A DNA stretch of 64,000 bases from Lachnospiraceae bacterium (GTDB lineage Bacteria > Bacillota > Clostridia > Lachnospirales > Lachnospiraceae). Numbering within the stretch: position 1 is the stretch's first letter; the number at the start of each line of letters is the position of its first letter. Shown here one piece after another: positions 29,744 to 37,569 of this stretch. Position numbers and translations under genes: made by a program. The DNA lies in NCBI GenBank assembly GCA_910575775.1, contig CAJTEY010000002.1, positions 186,001 through 250,000 on the forward strand, written 5' to 3'. The notes below the pieces were generated by a model. It made no database searches. It was given only the letters and a program-made list of their open reading frames with translations, and was not told the origin of the DNA.

Positions 29744-31453
29744 TTACGGCTCATTCATATATTCCTCTATCACATCCCAGATATCCGCCGTCTCAAAACC
29801 AAGCCGCCAGGCCGCCACACCTGCGATCTCATACTTTTCCATAATGTTCAGTTTGACTGTAATAGACTCCGCGTCCTCCAGCCACACCTGGCACAGTCTG
29901 TCACCGTCCTGAAATTCCCCGTAGTTCTGGCAGGTTACCTCGTCCCAGCGGGTAGCAATTCCATGATCCGACACATAAGTCTGCGCCATTTCCATGCCAA
30001 CCGCCTGGCTGCTTATGCCGTCCGCTCCGGTTTCCCAGATTCTGGTATAAAAAGGAAGAGCATTTATCACTTTCTCCTTCGGCACCTCCGCCACTGTGTT
30101 TTTGATGCCGCTTTCCACGAAATTGATCGAGGCCACGCTCCCTGCCTCATCACTGCCGTTATAGTGCTCGTCATATCCCATAATAATGACATAATCTGCC
30201 ACCACCCCCTGCTCGGCACGGTCGTAATGATCCGTATGGTTCATTGGCACATAATTATCCACCGAAAGCACAATGCCATACTTTCTGCACGGGATAGACA
30301 ATTCCCTGATAAACTGGATAAAGGGTTCCCCGGCATCCAGACTTACATTTTCAAAGTCAATATTCAGCCCGTCCAGATTATATTCCCGAACTGCTGCCAA
30401 AAGCTGTAAAATCAGACGCCGCCTGTTGGATGTCTTTGAGAGCACCGTGTACAGATCCACATCCACGCTGTCCACGTTGCCGACAAGCGCCCACACTTCC
30501 AGACCCATTTCATGAGCCCTTTCCACATAGGAAGTGGTGGCAAAACTGCTGAATTCTCCCTCGTTTCCCGTCAAGGTAAACCACGTCGGGGAAATCACGT
30601 TAAGCCCCTTCGTCTTCGCGACAGTCTCTTCCAGTGTGTCATTGCCTCCCACACCGCCGATCACATGCCAGCCCAGATTAATCTTATAATCCCGGGTGTT
30701 CGACGGATACTCAGGCTCCACATAATCCGTCACGGGAACCGGCTCTTCCTCCGTCTTTTCCCCCAGCCTCTTATTCTCCACATAGCCGATAACGGAATCC
30801 TGCGTCTTTACCTTCGTCCATGTTTCCATTTCCTCCAGTATGATGACCTGGTCACCCGCCGATACATCTGTCAGAATATCACTCTTGATGCCGCCCTGAT
30901 AGCGTACCTGCGTGTCTTTCGTGACGGACGCTGTCTGCCGCCTGTCCCATTCCGTATAAATCTGCATATGGTTCGGCTCTGTAAAAAGCTCATAGGAAAA
31001 GTTTGCGTATTTTTTTACAAAATCCACTGCGATATAGAGTGCCTCCCCTTCATAGCGGGAAATAGTATAATCATAGCTTTCGCCACTCTCAACAAAATCC
31101 GCATCATAACCGGTTACAGTTCCCGTACCGATCACATTTGCATAAACCATGTCCGGCGTTGTGTAAAGAAGGCTGTTCTCCGACTTATCCTCATAAAACC
31201 TGTCGTTAAAATATTTGTGCACGGTAGCCATGTCAAAATAGCATATACCATCAAATATTTTCGCATGTTCTTCTATCTGTTCATCCTGTAAAATAATGGG
31301 GACATCGTTCTCTCCCGCAATGCCAAAATATTCCGTCAAATCCGCTCTTTCTTTCGAATAAGAGTATTTTTCGAGCAGTTTTGCTCCAAATCCCGCTGCG
31401 CCGATCAGTATAATAAGGATGACCGCAACTATCACCGGAATTATTTTTTTCAT
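29744..31453 (-). CDS. Glycoside hydrolase family 18 protein with SH3-like domain, membrane-anchored
   Basis: A 569-aa exported protein with an N-terminal anchor (residues 4-24). The N-terminal region of about 170 residues resembles the copper amine oxidase-like/YfkN type module. An SH3-like domain lies near 185-232 (TASVTKDTQVRYQGGIKSD, TKVKTQDSVIGYV), and the catalytic GH18 domain spans about 258-565. The GH18 motif is DGLNIDFE at 361-368 with acid Glu368; Asn at the fourth position is typical of spore-associated YaaH/SleL enzymes. It probably cleaves peptidoglycan GlcNAc linkages, for example in the cortex. It has its own promoter. Confidence 0.88.
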   Translation of the reverse strand: MKKIIPVIVAVILIILIGAAGFGAKLLEKYSYSKERADLTEYFGIAGENDVPIILQDEQIEEHAKIFDGICYFDMATVHKYFNDRFYEDKSENSLLYTTPDMVYANVIGTGTVTGYDADFVESGESYDYTISRYEGEALYIAVDFVKKYANFSYELFTEPNHMQIYTEWDRRQTASVTKDTQVRYQGGIKSDILTDVSAGDQVIILEEMETWTKVKTQDSVIGYVENKRLGEKTEEEPVPVTDYVEPEYPSNTRDYKINLGWHVIGGVGGNDTLEETVAKTKGLNVISPTWFTLTGNEGEFSSFATTSYVERAHEMGLEVWALVGNVDSVDVDLYTVLSKTSNRRRLILQLLAAVREYNLDGLNIDFENVSLDAGEPFIQFIRELSIPCRKYGIVLSVDNYVPMNHTDHYDRAEQGVVADYVIIMGYDEHYNGSDEAGSVASINFVESGIKNTVAEVPKEKVINALPFYTRIWETGADGISSQAVGMEMAQTYVSDHGIATRWDEVTCQNYGEFQDGDRLCQVWLEDAESITVKLNIMEKYEIAGVAAWRLGFETADIWDVIEEYMNEP

Positions 31454-31536
31454 TCGTCCAGCTCCTTTTTGACATCTGTAGTTAACGCCGACCAGGCAGG
31501 GAAGTTTTCCCTTTCCTGCCTGCCGCGTTCATTATG

Positions 31537-31565
31537 ATTATAACAAACTATTTCCTTTCAGTCAT
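31537..31565 (-). promoter_or_regulatory. Promoter of the GH18 gene
   Basis: ATGACT (31560-31565) and TATAAT (31537-31542) are separated by 17 bp on the minus strand. The leader of about 75 nt holds a hairpin CAGGCAGG/CCTGCCTG (about 31492-31521). Confidence 0.6.
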
Positions 31566-31824
31566 CAGTTTTTTTCAGGTAATGACAGTGTCACATAGCG
31601 GGAAGCCTCCCAAAACCAACCTTACCACAGACCCTCTTATGCCGTTTCCCAAAAGGATTCGCAAAAAAACTATAAAATAACTCAACCGTGATATACTAAC
31701 GGCATATGATATATGAGGGCGGAAATAGTTCTGAAGATGACTCTGACATGCAAATGAATTTGAAAAATATCTGTATAACCTACTCATTCCTTGTGAATTA
31801 TATTTTGTGTACCAAAGGAAATTT

Positions 31825-31986
31825 TTAAAAATTAACCCGGCGCTTAGATGGGAATAAGATATGGTCTCTGACAAGGCACATAGCCCATAAGACTGCCTCC
31901 GCCAAAAGATATCGGCAAAGACACAGATGCTGTTTATTTAATTTTCGCATGCCTCCTTTCCCTGCGGAATATCAGAGACATCTTGT
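31825..31986 (-). ncRNA. Possible structured RNA or 41-codon small gene
   Basis: Downstream of a good promoter the predicted transcript begins ACAAGATGTCTCTGATATTC. Its GUCUCUGA (31979-31972) can pair perfectly with UCAGAGAC (31871-31864), closing a domain of about 100 nt. That domain contains GCC/GGC and GGCA/UGCC hairpins and an exposed AAAGGAGG. The same stretch has a 41-codon frame (ATG 31950 to TAA 31825) with three Cys and a hydrophobic centre, but its ATG is only one base from AAAGGAGG, too close for normal initiation. I could not match it to 6S RNA, a riboswitch class or another known RNA by eye. Confidence 0.3.
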
Positions 31987-31992
31987 AGTTAA

Positions 31993-32022
31993 ATTATAGG
32001 CATAATCTGACAGGAATTGCAA
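31993..32022 (-). promoter_or_regulatory. Orphan minus-strand promoter
   Basis: TTGCAA (32017-32022) and TATAAT (31993-31998) are separated by 18 bp on the minus strand, with no recognised gene for 500 bp downstream. It is divergent from the mecA promoter. Confidence 0.6.
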
Positions 32023-32069
32023 GCATTTTCTAAAATTATTAAAATTTTTTAAACACTTATCGCGCACTA

Positions 32070-32099
32070 TTGACTAAAACCGACCTCTGGGCTTAAGAT
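32070..32099 (+). promoter_or_regulatory. Promoter of mecA
   Basis: TTGACT (32070-32075) and TAAGAT (32094-32099) are separated by 18 bp, about 80 bp before the mecA start. Confidence 0.65.
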
Positions 32100-32178
32100 A
32101 CACTTAACTTAAGAGATGCGGGAAGCCTTCCCGGCACTAATGCCATTATTCTAAAATAAGAAGGAAGAGAACAACAAC

Positions 32179-32943
32179 ATGAAAATAGAAAAAGTGAATG
32201 AGCAGCAGATCCGCTGCACCCTCACAAGAGAAGATCTGCTGAACCGTGAACTAAAGATCAGCGAACTGGCCTACGGCACGGAGAAGGCGAAGAGCCTCTT
32301 CCGCGATCTCATGCAGCAGGCCGCCTATGAATGCGGCTTTGAAGCTGAAGATATTCCTCTTATGATTGAAGCAATTCCCTTAAATGCCGAATGTATTGTG
32401 CTGATCGTCACCAAGGTGGAAGATCCCGAAGAGTTGGATACCCGTTTCGCCAAATTTGCACCCTCCGTCCATGACGACGAATATGAAATGGAAGAAGGCG
32501 AGGATAACGAGGCTCTGATGGAAGCTTTTGCCGACAGTGCGGACGAGGTTCTCAATCTCCTGCGCCGGATGAACGGAACAGACGAATCCGCTCCATCCCC
32601 GAAGTCCGCGTCCAAAGAAAAAGCACAGCCAGCCCTTCCTGGTCATGAGAAAACTGCCAGCCGTCTCTTCTCCTTCCGTTCTTTGCGCGAAGTGAGCAGA
32701 CTGGCGCGCGTAATCGGCACCTGCTGCGGAACCAATACTTTATATAAGGATGAGACCCGGGGCAATTATCTTCTGCTGTTCGCTCCCGAAGATCTTGATG
32801 CTGCGGATTTTAACCGTATCTGCAGTCTGATCTCAGAATACGGCAGACCCGAAAAGACAGCGAACTCCGCAAAGGCATATCTGGAAGAACATTTTGAGCC
32901 GTTGATAAAGGACAGCGCGGTGGAGACACTGGCGCGGATTTAA
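32179..32943 (+). CDS. mecA: ClpC adaptor protein MecA
   Basis: Adaptor that delivers substrates to the ClpCP protease; in Bacillus it controls competence and sporulation. The 254-aa protein has the N-terminal substrate-binding part (MKIEKVNEQQIRCTLTREDL, LMQQAAYECGFEAEDIPLMIEAIP), an acidic linker of about residues 95-150, and the C-terminal ClpC-binding part (LFSFRSLREVSRLARV, GNYLLLF, YLEEHFEPLIKDSAVETL). It is monocistronic between its promoter and a terminator. Confidence 0.93.
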   Translation: MKIEKVNEQQIRCTLTREDLLNRELKISELAYGTEKAKSLFRDLMQQAAYECGFEAEDIPLMIEAIPLNAECIVLIVTKVEDPEELDTRFAKFAPSVHDDEYEMEEGEDNEALMEAFADSADEVLNLLRRMNGTDESAPSPKSASKEKAQPALPGHEKTASRLFSFRSLREVSRLARVIGTCCGTNTLYKDETRGNYLLLFAPEDLDAADFNRICSLISEYGRPEKTANSAKAYLEEHFEPLIKDSAVETLARI

Positions 32944-32970
32944 GCAAGTGGTACAAATTCATTTAAAACA

Positions 32971-33020
32971 AAATCCCACACTGCCATCCGGCTCCCCGGA
33001 AACAGCGTGGGATTTATTTT
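32971..33020 (+). terminator. Terminator of mecA
   Basis: Stem AATCCCAC-CTG with CAG-GTGGGATT followed by TTATTTT, 28 bp after the mecA stop codon. Confidence 0.88.
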
Positions 33021-33089
33021 CCTTATCTGCGTTGATGAATCGTCCGCATCATACATCTCCGGCAGCCGCTTCAACGAAATCTGTCTGCT

Positions 33090-33281
33090 TTAAACTGCCG
33101 CGATCTTCGCCATCAGATCATCCGCATTGATGCCGTGCACCATAGCTGCTTCCTCTAAGGTTTCTCCCTGTGCGGAAGGACAGCCGAGACAGTGCATACC
33201 GATCTCCATAAGCACGGGCGCGATATCCGGATTGATTCTGAGCGCCTCTCCTATTGTTGTATTCTTTGTGATATCTGCCAT
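33090..33281 (-). CDS. DUF1858-domain small redox-disulfide protein
   Basis: A 63-aa protein with the DUF1858 pattern: [38 protein letters not shown], with a CxxC pair (CLGC). The family is common in anaerobes and is thought to act in redox or Fe-S contexts; its role is not established. ATG 33281 is the start (GGAGG eight bases before); an upstream ATG at 33296 lies inside the Shine-Dalgarno region. Its promoter is divergent from that of pflB. Confidence 0.88.
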   Translation of the reverse strand: MADITKNTTIGEALRINPDIAPVLMEIGMHCLGCPSAQGETLEEAAMVHGINADDLMAKIAAV

Positions 33282-33354
33282 TTTATTTTCCTCCATACCT
33301 TCATTCTGTGATAGCTTCTAATAAAATATACATTTGTTTTCTGTGTCAGATACG

Positions 33355-33383
33355 ATTATAGAGGAAAGCTTCTGCGCAGTCAA
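33355..33383 (-). promoter_or_regulatory. Promoter of the DUF1858 gene
   Basis: TTGACT (33378-33383) and TATAAT (33355-33360) are separated by 17 bp on the minus strand. Confidence 0.75.
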
Positions 33384-33548
33384 GCCGGATATTTGTTATC
33401 AAGAAAATGTATATGCTTTCCGCTCATTATGGGGTGCAGAATTTCGAAATGTCAAGAACGGAAAATCGTCCAATCCACATTATTGCATTTTTCACAAAAT
33501 TTTCATGCTTTTTTTGGCATTTGTATGAGAAAAAGAACAAAGGTCGTC

Positions 33549-33578
33549 TTGACTGTGATTCGACACATGGCATATAAT
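33549..33578 (+). promoter_or_regulatory. Promoter of the split pyruvate formate-lyase operon
   Basis: TTGACT (33549-33554) and TATAAT (33573-33578) are separated by 18 bp; transcription should start near 33585, 100 bp before pflB. Confidence 0.75.
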
Positions 33579-33684
33579 ATTCTTACCGATTCAGAGTTAT
33601 GCGGCGTAATTATGCATGATTCCGAATGTAAAACATTTCACAGTTACTTTATTAAAAATTTTAAAATAGGAGGTTGGTACAAAA

Positions 33685-35724
33685 ATGAGACCAGAATGGA
33701 AAGACTTTGTAGGCGGCAAGTGGGACAAAGAAGTGAATGTCCGCGACTTTATCCAGAAAAACTATCACCCTTACGACGGTGACGAGGCATTCCTGGCTGA
33801 GCCTACACAGAACACAAAGGATCTTTGGGCACAGGTACTTGATCTGCAGAAACAGGAGCGTGAGGCAGGCGGCGTACTTGATATGGATACCAAGGTTGTG
33901 TCCACCATCACATCCCACGGCCCCGGCTATCTTGACAAGAGCAAAGAGACCATCGTAGGTTTCCAGACAGATAAGCCCTTCAAGCGTTCCTTACAGCCTT
34001 ACGGCGGTATCAGAATGGCTGAGAAAGCTTGCTCCGACAACGGCTACGAAGTAGATCCCGAGATCAGCGAGTTCTTCTCCACACACAGAAAGACACATAA
34101 CGCAGGCTGCTTCGATGCTTACAATGCTGAGATGAGAGCTTGTCGTTCTTCCCACATCATCACTGGTCTTCCGGATGCATATGGCCGCGGCCGTATCATC
34201 GGCGACTACAGACGTGTGGCTCTGTACGGTATCGACAGACTGATCGAAGACAAACAGGCACAGAAGGATTCTACCGGCCGCGTTATGACCGACGATGTAA
34301 TCCGTCTCCGCGAGGAGCTTTCCGAGCAGATGATTGCACTTAAGCTGATGAAGGAGATGGCTGCTTCTTACGGCTGCGATATTTCCAAGCCCGCTACTAA
34401 CGTACAGGAAGCTATCCAGGCTACTTACTTCGGATATCTTTGCTCCGTAAAAGAGCAGAACGGTGCAGCAATGTCCCTCGGACGTACATCTACATTCCTT
34501 GATATCTACGCAGAGAGAGACCTTGCTAACGGCACATTCACCGAGCAGCAGATCCAGGAGTTCGTTGACCACTTCATTATGAAGCTGCGTCTGATCAAGT
34601 TCGCCCGCACACCTGAGTACAACCAGATTTTCGCAGGCGATCCGGTATGGGTAACCGAGTCTCTCGGCGGTGTTGGCGTTGACGGCCGTCACATGGTAAC
34701 AAAGATGAGCTTCCGTTATCTGCACACACTGACCAACTTAGGTCCTTCACCCGAGCCGAACCTGACAGTTCTCTGGTCTACCAGACTTCCCGAGAACTGG
34801 AAGAAGTACTGCGCTAAGATGTCCATCCAGACCTCTTCCATCCAGTACGAGAACGATGATCTGATGAGAGTGACACACGGCGACGACTACGGTATCGCAT
34901 GCTGCGTATCTTCTATGGTTATCGGTAAGGAAATGCAGTTCTTCGGCGCACGCGCTAACCTTGCTAAGTGTCTGCTGTACGCATTAAACGGCGGCGTTGA
35001 TGAAGTAACCAAGAAACAGGTTGGTCCGAAATACCGCGCTGTTACAGGCGATGTGCTTGACTATGACGATGTTCTGGATAAGTTCCTTGACATGATGGAG
35101 TGGCAGGCAGACGTGTATGTAAATACACTGAACATCATCCACTACATGCATGACAAGTACTGCTATGAGAGAGCAGAGATGGCTCTCCATGACAGAGACG
35201 TTAAGCGTTACTTCGCAACCGGTGTTGCAGGTCTGTCCATCGTGGCTGACTCCTTATCTGCCATCAAGTATGCTAAGGTTGAGCCCATCAGAGATGAGGA
35301 CGGCATCATCGTTGACTTTAAGACAACCGGCGACTTCCCGAAATATGGTAACGATGACGACCGCGTAGATGAGATCGCACAGGAGATCGTTCACAAGTTT
35401 ATGACCGCGATCAGAAGACATCATACCTACAGAAACGGTGTTCCTACAACCTCTATCCTTACCATTACTTCCAACGTAACCTACGGTAAGGCTACCGGTA
35501 ACACACCTGACGGACGTAAGAAAGGCCAGCCTTTCGCACCCGGCGCTAACCCGATGCACGGCCGTGATACCCACGGTGCAGTTGCTTCCCTGTCTTCTGT
35601 ATCCAAGCTTCCGTTCAATGATGCACAGGATGGTATCTCCAATACCTTCACCATCATTCCGGGCGCACTCGGCAAAGAGGATCAGGTATTTGCAGGTGAC
35701 CTTGAGGTAGACCTCAGCAAATAA
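33685..35724 (+). CDS. pflB: Pyruvate formate-lyase core subunit lacking the glycyl-radical domain
   Basis: Cytosolic enzyme that cleaves pyruvate with CoA to acetyl-CoA and formate during fermentation. The 679-aa protein aligns by eye with the PFL family throughout. It has the [20 protein letters not shown] region, the active-site pair Cys406-Cys407 in GIACCVSSM, and the late segments [22 protein letters not shown] and [15 protein letters not shown]. It then stops at [19 protein letters not shown], whereas normal PFL (about 750-760 aa) continues for about 75 residues with the RVSGYAV glycyl-radical loop. That part is supplied by the gene at 36088. The stop is followed by a normal intergenic region and a hairpin, not by a frameshifted continuation. 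AGGAGG precedes the ATG. Codon use looks more biased than in neighbours, as in highly expressed genes. Confidence 0.95.
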   Translation: MRPEWKDFVGGKWDKEVNVRDFIQKNYHPYDGDEAFLAEPTQNTKDLWAQVLDLQKQEREAGGVLDMDTKVVSTITSHGPGYLDKSKETIVGFQTDKPFKRSLQPYGGIRMAEKACSDNGYEVDPEISEFFSTHRKTHNAGCFDAYNAEMRACRSSHIITGLPDAYGRGRIIGDYRRVALYGIDRLIEDKQAQKDSTGRVMTDDVIRLREELSEQMIALKLMKEMAASYGCDISKPATNVQEAIQATYFGYLCSVKEQNGAAMSLGRTSTFLDIYAERDLANGTFTEQQIQEFVDHFIMKLRLIKFARTPEYNQIFAGDPVWVTESLGGVGVDGRHMVTKMSFRYLHTLTNLGPSPEPNLTVLWSTRLPENWKKYCAKMSIQTSSIQYENDDLMRVTHGDDYGIACCVSSMVIGKEMQFFGARANLAKCLLYALNGGVDEVTKKQVGPKYRAVTGDVLDYDDVLDKFLDMMEWQADVYVNTLNIIHYMHDKYCYERAEMALHDRDVKRYFATGVAGLSIVADSLSAIKYAKVEPIRDEDGIIVDFKTTGDFPKYGNDDDRVDEIAQEIVHKFMTAIRRHHTYRNGVPTTSILTITSNVTYGKATGNTPDGRKKGQPFAPGANPMHGRDTHGAVASLSSVSKLPFNDAQDGISNTFTIIPGALGKEDQVFAGDLEVDLSK

Positions 35725-35727
35725 TCG

Positions 35728-35753
35728 TGGTAAATTCCTGTGGAATAAACCAC
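35728..35753 (+). other. Hairpin directly after pflB
   Basis: GTGGT/ACCAC with an inner TTCC/GGAA pairing lies 4 bp after the pflB stop codon, without a T-run. It may stabilise the pflB mRNA end or set the ratio of core to small subunits. Confidence 0.4.
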
Positions 35754-35807
35754 ACGGGCACTGCTCCGCAGGCTCGGCATACTATGAAATAAAAGGAGTT
35801 GTTGATT

Positions 35808-36020
35808 ATGGATGATAAGCAAATGATAGATGATTTTATCAAGATGATGGATTCCGGGATGGCGAATGGCGTCGGGCATGTGAATGTGGACGTTGATAAC
35901 AATGCCGACAACTCTAAAAATGTGCAGACCATGGGGTGCACGGATTGCTCCCGCACCCCGCTGGCCTGCAGCGTGCCTACCCTCCACGATGGATTGGACG
36001 GGTTGGAAGATTTTAAATAG
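35808..36020 (+). CDS. 70-aa truncated paralogue of the glycyl-radical subunit with Cys-rich tail
   Basis: An uncharacterised protein encoded between the PFL core and the glycyl-radical subunit. Its residues 6-31 (MIDDFIKMMDSGMANGVGHV and following NVDVDN) align without gaps to residues 6-31 of the 79-aa radical subunit ([20 protein letters not shown] and following NVNVLN), with eight identities and many conservative changes. The part that would carry the radical glycine is replaced by an unrelated tail with three cysteines (MGCTDCSRTPLAC: Cys44, Cys47, Cys54) and an acidic end. AAGGAGT precedes the ATG. It may dock on the same surface of PflB as the radical subunit. The function is unknown. 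Confidence 0.82.
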   Translation: MDDKQMIDDFIKMMDSGMANGVGHVNVDVDNNADNSKNVQTMGCTDCSRTPLACSVPTLHDGLDGLEDFK

Positions 36021-36087
36021 CATTGAGCCACACGAATATGCATGACACAATGCAAAACAAAATATAGTAAAACAGGAGGACAATACA

Positions 36088-36327
36088 ATGGCAGCAAATG
36101 CTCAGGTAGATAACTTAGTAAACTTATTAGATGGTTATGCAACAAAGGGTGGCCATCACCTTAACGTAAACGTGCTCAACAGAGATATGTTACTGGATGC
36201 GCAGAAGCATCCTGAGAACTATCCTCAGCTGACCATCCGCGTATCCGGCTATGCAGTAAACTTCATCAAGCTGACACCGGAACAGCAGGCGGACGTTATC
36301 TCCCGTACTTTCCACGAGAGTATCTGA
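36088..36327 (+). CDS. Separate glycyl-radical domain subunit of pyruvate formate-lyase
   Basis: A 79-aa protein equal to the C-terminal domain of normal [22 protein letters not shown], then [30 protein letters not shown]. Gly54 in RVSGYAV is the residue that PflA converts to the glycyl radical. It resembles the E. coli spare-part protein GrcA (YfiD), but here the partner PflB has no glycyl domain of its own, so this protein should be essential for activity. It has its own AGGAGG and begins where the core subunit ends. A terminator follows. Confidence 0.94.
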   Translation: MAANAQVDNLVNLLDGYATKGGHHLNVNVLNRDMLLDAQKHPENYPQLTIRVSGYAVNFIKLTPEQQADVISRTFHESI

Positions 36328-36351
36328 TCACGTCAAAACCAAAGAGTGCAG

Positions 36352-36386
36352 GAAGCCTTGCGACACGTCGCAGGGCTTCTTTTTTC
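36352..36386 (+). terminator. Terminator after the split PFL genes
   Basis: A long stem GAAGCC-TTGCGAC with GTCGCA-GGGCTTC followed by seven T residues, 25 bp after the radical-subunit gene. It separates the PFL genes from pflA. Confidence 0.9.
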
Positions 36387-36500
36387 TGGATTTTAATCGG
36401 ACTATATGCTATGATATAAGTAATCCGAAATATTTGTAATAAAACAGAATAACCCGTAAACAAAGTACAAAAAATGAATAATCGAAGGGTTGGTGATTAT

Positions 36501-36686
36501 ATGCCGAGTGCAGCAGATATTATCAGAGATTCAATCAACGAGCTTTCAAGAGTACAAAATTGGATGCTGGCTATTGAGGACAAAGACTCAGCCGTCTATC
36601 GCTCGATGTATGATAGATATTTAGAGTTAAAAGTGACGTTAACCTCTTTGGGCGTGAATCTTACAGAATTGGACAGAATAAAATAA
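36501..36686 (+). CDS. Small hypothetical protein upstream of pflA
   Basis: A 61-aa, mostly helical, charged protein (MPSAADIIRDSINELSRVQN, then MYDRYLELKVTLTSLGVNL) with no cysteines or membrane segment. I recognise no family. ATG 36501 is preferred since GGTGAT lies just before it; an ATG nine codons upstream has no Shine-Dalgarno sequence. It lies 28 bp before pflA and after a terminator, so it is probably transcribed with pflA from a weak or unrecognised promoter near 36390-36450. Confidence 0.6.
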   Translation: MPSAADIIRDSINELSRVQNWMLAIEDKDSAVYRSMYDRYLELKVTLTSLGVNLTELDRIK

Positions 36687-36714
36687 AAGAATAAGCAGAA
36701 AGAAGGTTTTTGAG

Positions 36715-37482
36715 ATGCAAGGAAGAATCCATTCCTTAGAAAGCTTTGGCACGGTAGACGGCCCGGGAACACGCTTTGTGGTATTTGTACAGGGGTGCCC
36801 GATGCGGTGTGCATACTGCCACAATCCCGACACCTGGGAGATGAACGGCGGCACGCTGATGGAGCCGGAATATATTTTTGAACAGTATAAGAGAAACGAG
36901 GCGTTTTACAACGGCGGCGGCATTACCGTCACCGGCGGAGAACCGCTGATGCAGGTAGATTTTCTGATTGATCTCTTCACTATTGCAAAGAAAAATAATG
37001 TCCACACCTGCATCGACTCCTCGGGCATTGCCTACAAGAAAAATGCAAACCCGGAATGGCTCGCGAAATTGGATCGCCTGATGGAATTGACTGATTTGGT
37101 CATGCTTGATATCAAGCATATTGATCCCGAAAAGCATAAGGAGCTTACCTCCCAGCCCAACGACGGGATTCTCGCGTTTGCAGAGTATCTGAATGAAAAG
37201 CATGTGGACATGTGGATCCGCCATGTCATTGTACCGGGCATCACGGATGACGACAAATATCTGTACCAGCTCGGCTATTTCATCGGCGCTTTCACGAATC
37301 TGAAAGCCCTGGACGCGCTTCCCTATCACACAATGGGGGAATCCAAGTACGAGAAGCTGAACATGGAATACAAGCTCAAAGGCGTTCCCGCTATGGAAAA
37401 GGATAAACTGATTGACAAGAAAAAAGTCATTCTGGACGGTATCCGCAAACGGCGGGAAGAGCTCGGCATACACGCGTCATAG
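36715..37482 (+). CDS. pflA: Pyruvate formate-lyase activating enzyme
   Basis: Radical SAM enzyme that abstracts hydrogen from the glycyl residue of PFL, here from the separate 79-aa subunit. The 255-aa protein has the [4Fe-4S] motif CPMRCAYC (CxxxCxxC) near residue 28, preceded by FGTVDGPGTRFVVFVQG, the SAM-binding GGGITVTGGEPLMQ and a C-terminal YHTMGESKYEKL segment. The length is normal for PflA without extra ferredoxin clusters. AGAAGG precedes the ATG. Confidence 0.96.
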   Translation: MQGRIHSLESFGTVDGPGTRFVVFVQGCPMRCAYCHNPDTWEMNGGTLMEPEYIFEQYKRNEAFYNGGGITVTGGEPLMQVDFLIDLFTIAKKNNVHTCIDSSGIAYKKNANPEWLAKLDRLMELTDLVMLDIKHIDPEKHKELTSQPNDGILAFAEYLNEKHVDMWIRHVIVPGITDDDKYLYQLGYFIGAFTNLKALDALPYHTMGESKYEKLNMEYKLKGVPAMEKDKLIDKKKVILDGIRKRREELGIHAS

Positions 37483-37535
37483 ACCTTGCGCCATGCACCC
37501 GATTCAGAAAGCGGATACTTTCCAATCATTAAAAA

Positions 37536-37569
37536 AGGGACAGAATCAAAATCGATTCCGTCCCTCTTT
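37536..37569. terminator. Bidirectional terminator between pflA and the histidine kinase gene
   Basis: Stem AGGGAC-GAATC with GATTC-GTCCCT, followed by CTTTTTAT on the plus strand and TTTTTT on the minus strand, between convergent genes. Confidence 0.88.

Larger units (their letters stand above)
31566..32069. other. Gene-poor AT-rich stretch
   Basis: No conserved coding sequence was recognised between the GH18 promoter and the mecA promoter. A 99-codon minus-strand frame (31575-31874) shows no family features. The notable contents are a strong minus-strand promoter at 31993-32022 with a possible structured transcript behind it, and the sequence CCGTGATATACTAACGG near 31686. Confidence 0.6.
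33282..33684. other. Divergent promoter region between the DUF1858 gene and pflB
   Basis: This 403-bp AT-rich gap holds a minus-strand promoter for the DUF1858 gene (33355-33383), the pflB promoter (33549-33578) and a pflB leader of about 100 nt. I saw no gene in it and no clear Fnr or Rex operator. Confidence 0.6.

Noticed and set aside
31575-31874. 99-codon minus-strand frame in the 31.5-32.1 kb gap
   Set aside because: No ribosome-binding site, no recognisable family, irregular composition; probably chance in an AT-rich region.
33334-33528. 64-codon plus-strand frame upstream of pflB
   Set aside because: It begins inside the divergent promoter region of the DUF1858 gene, lacks a ribosome-binding site and has no family resemblance.
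35808-36020. Second functional glycyl-radical subunit
   Set aside because: The aligned part ends before the radical loop; there is no RVSGYAV-like motif in the 70-aa protein.
35725-36087. Frameshift explaining the short PflB
   Set aside because: The core ends at a stop codon in a linker, the radical domain has its own start and AGGAGG, and a third gene lies between, so a single sequencing error cannot restore a full-length PFL.
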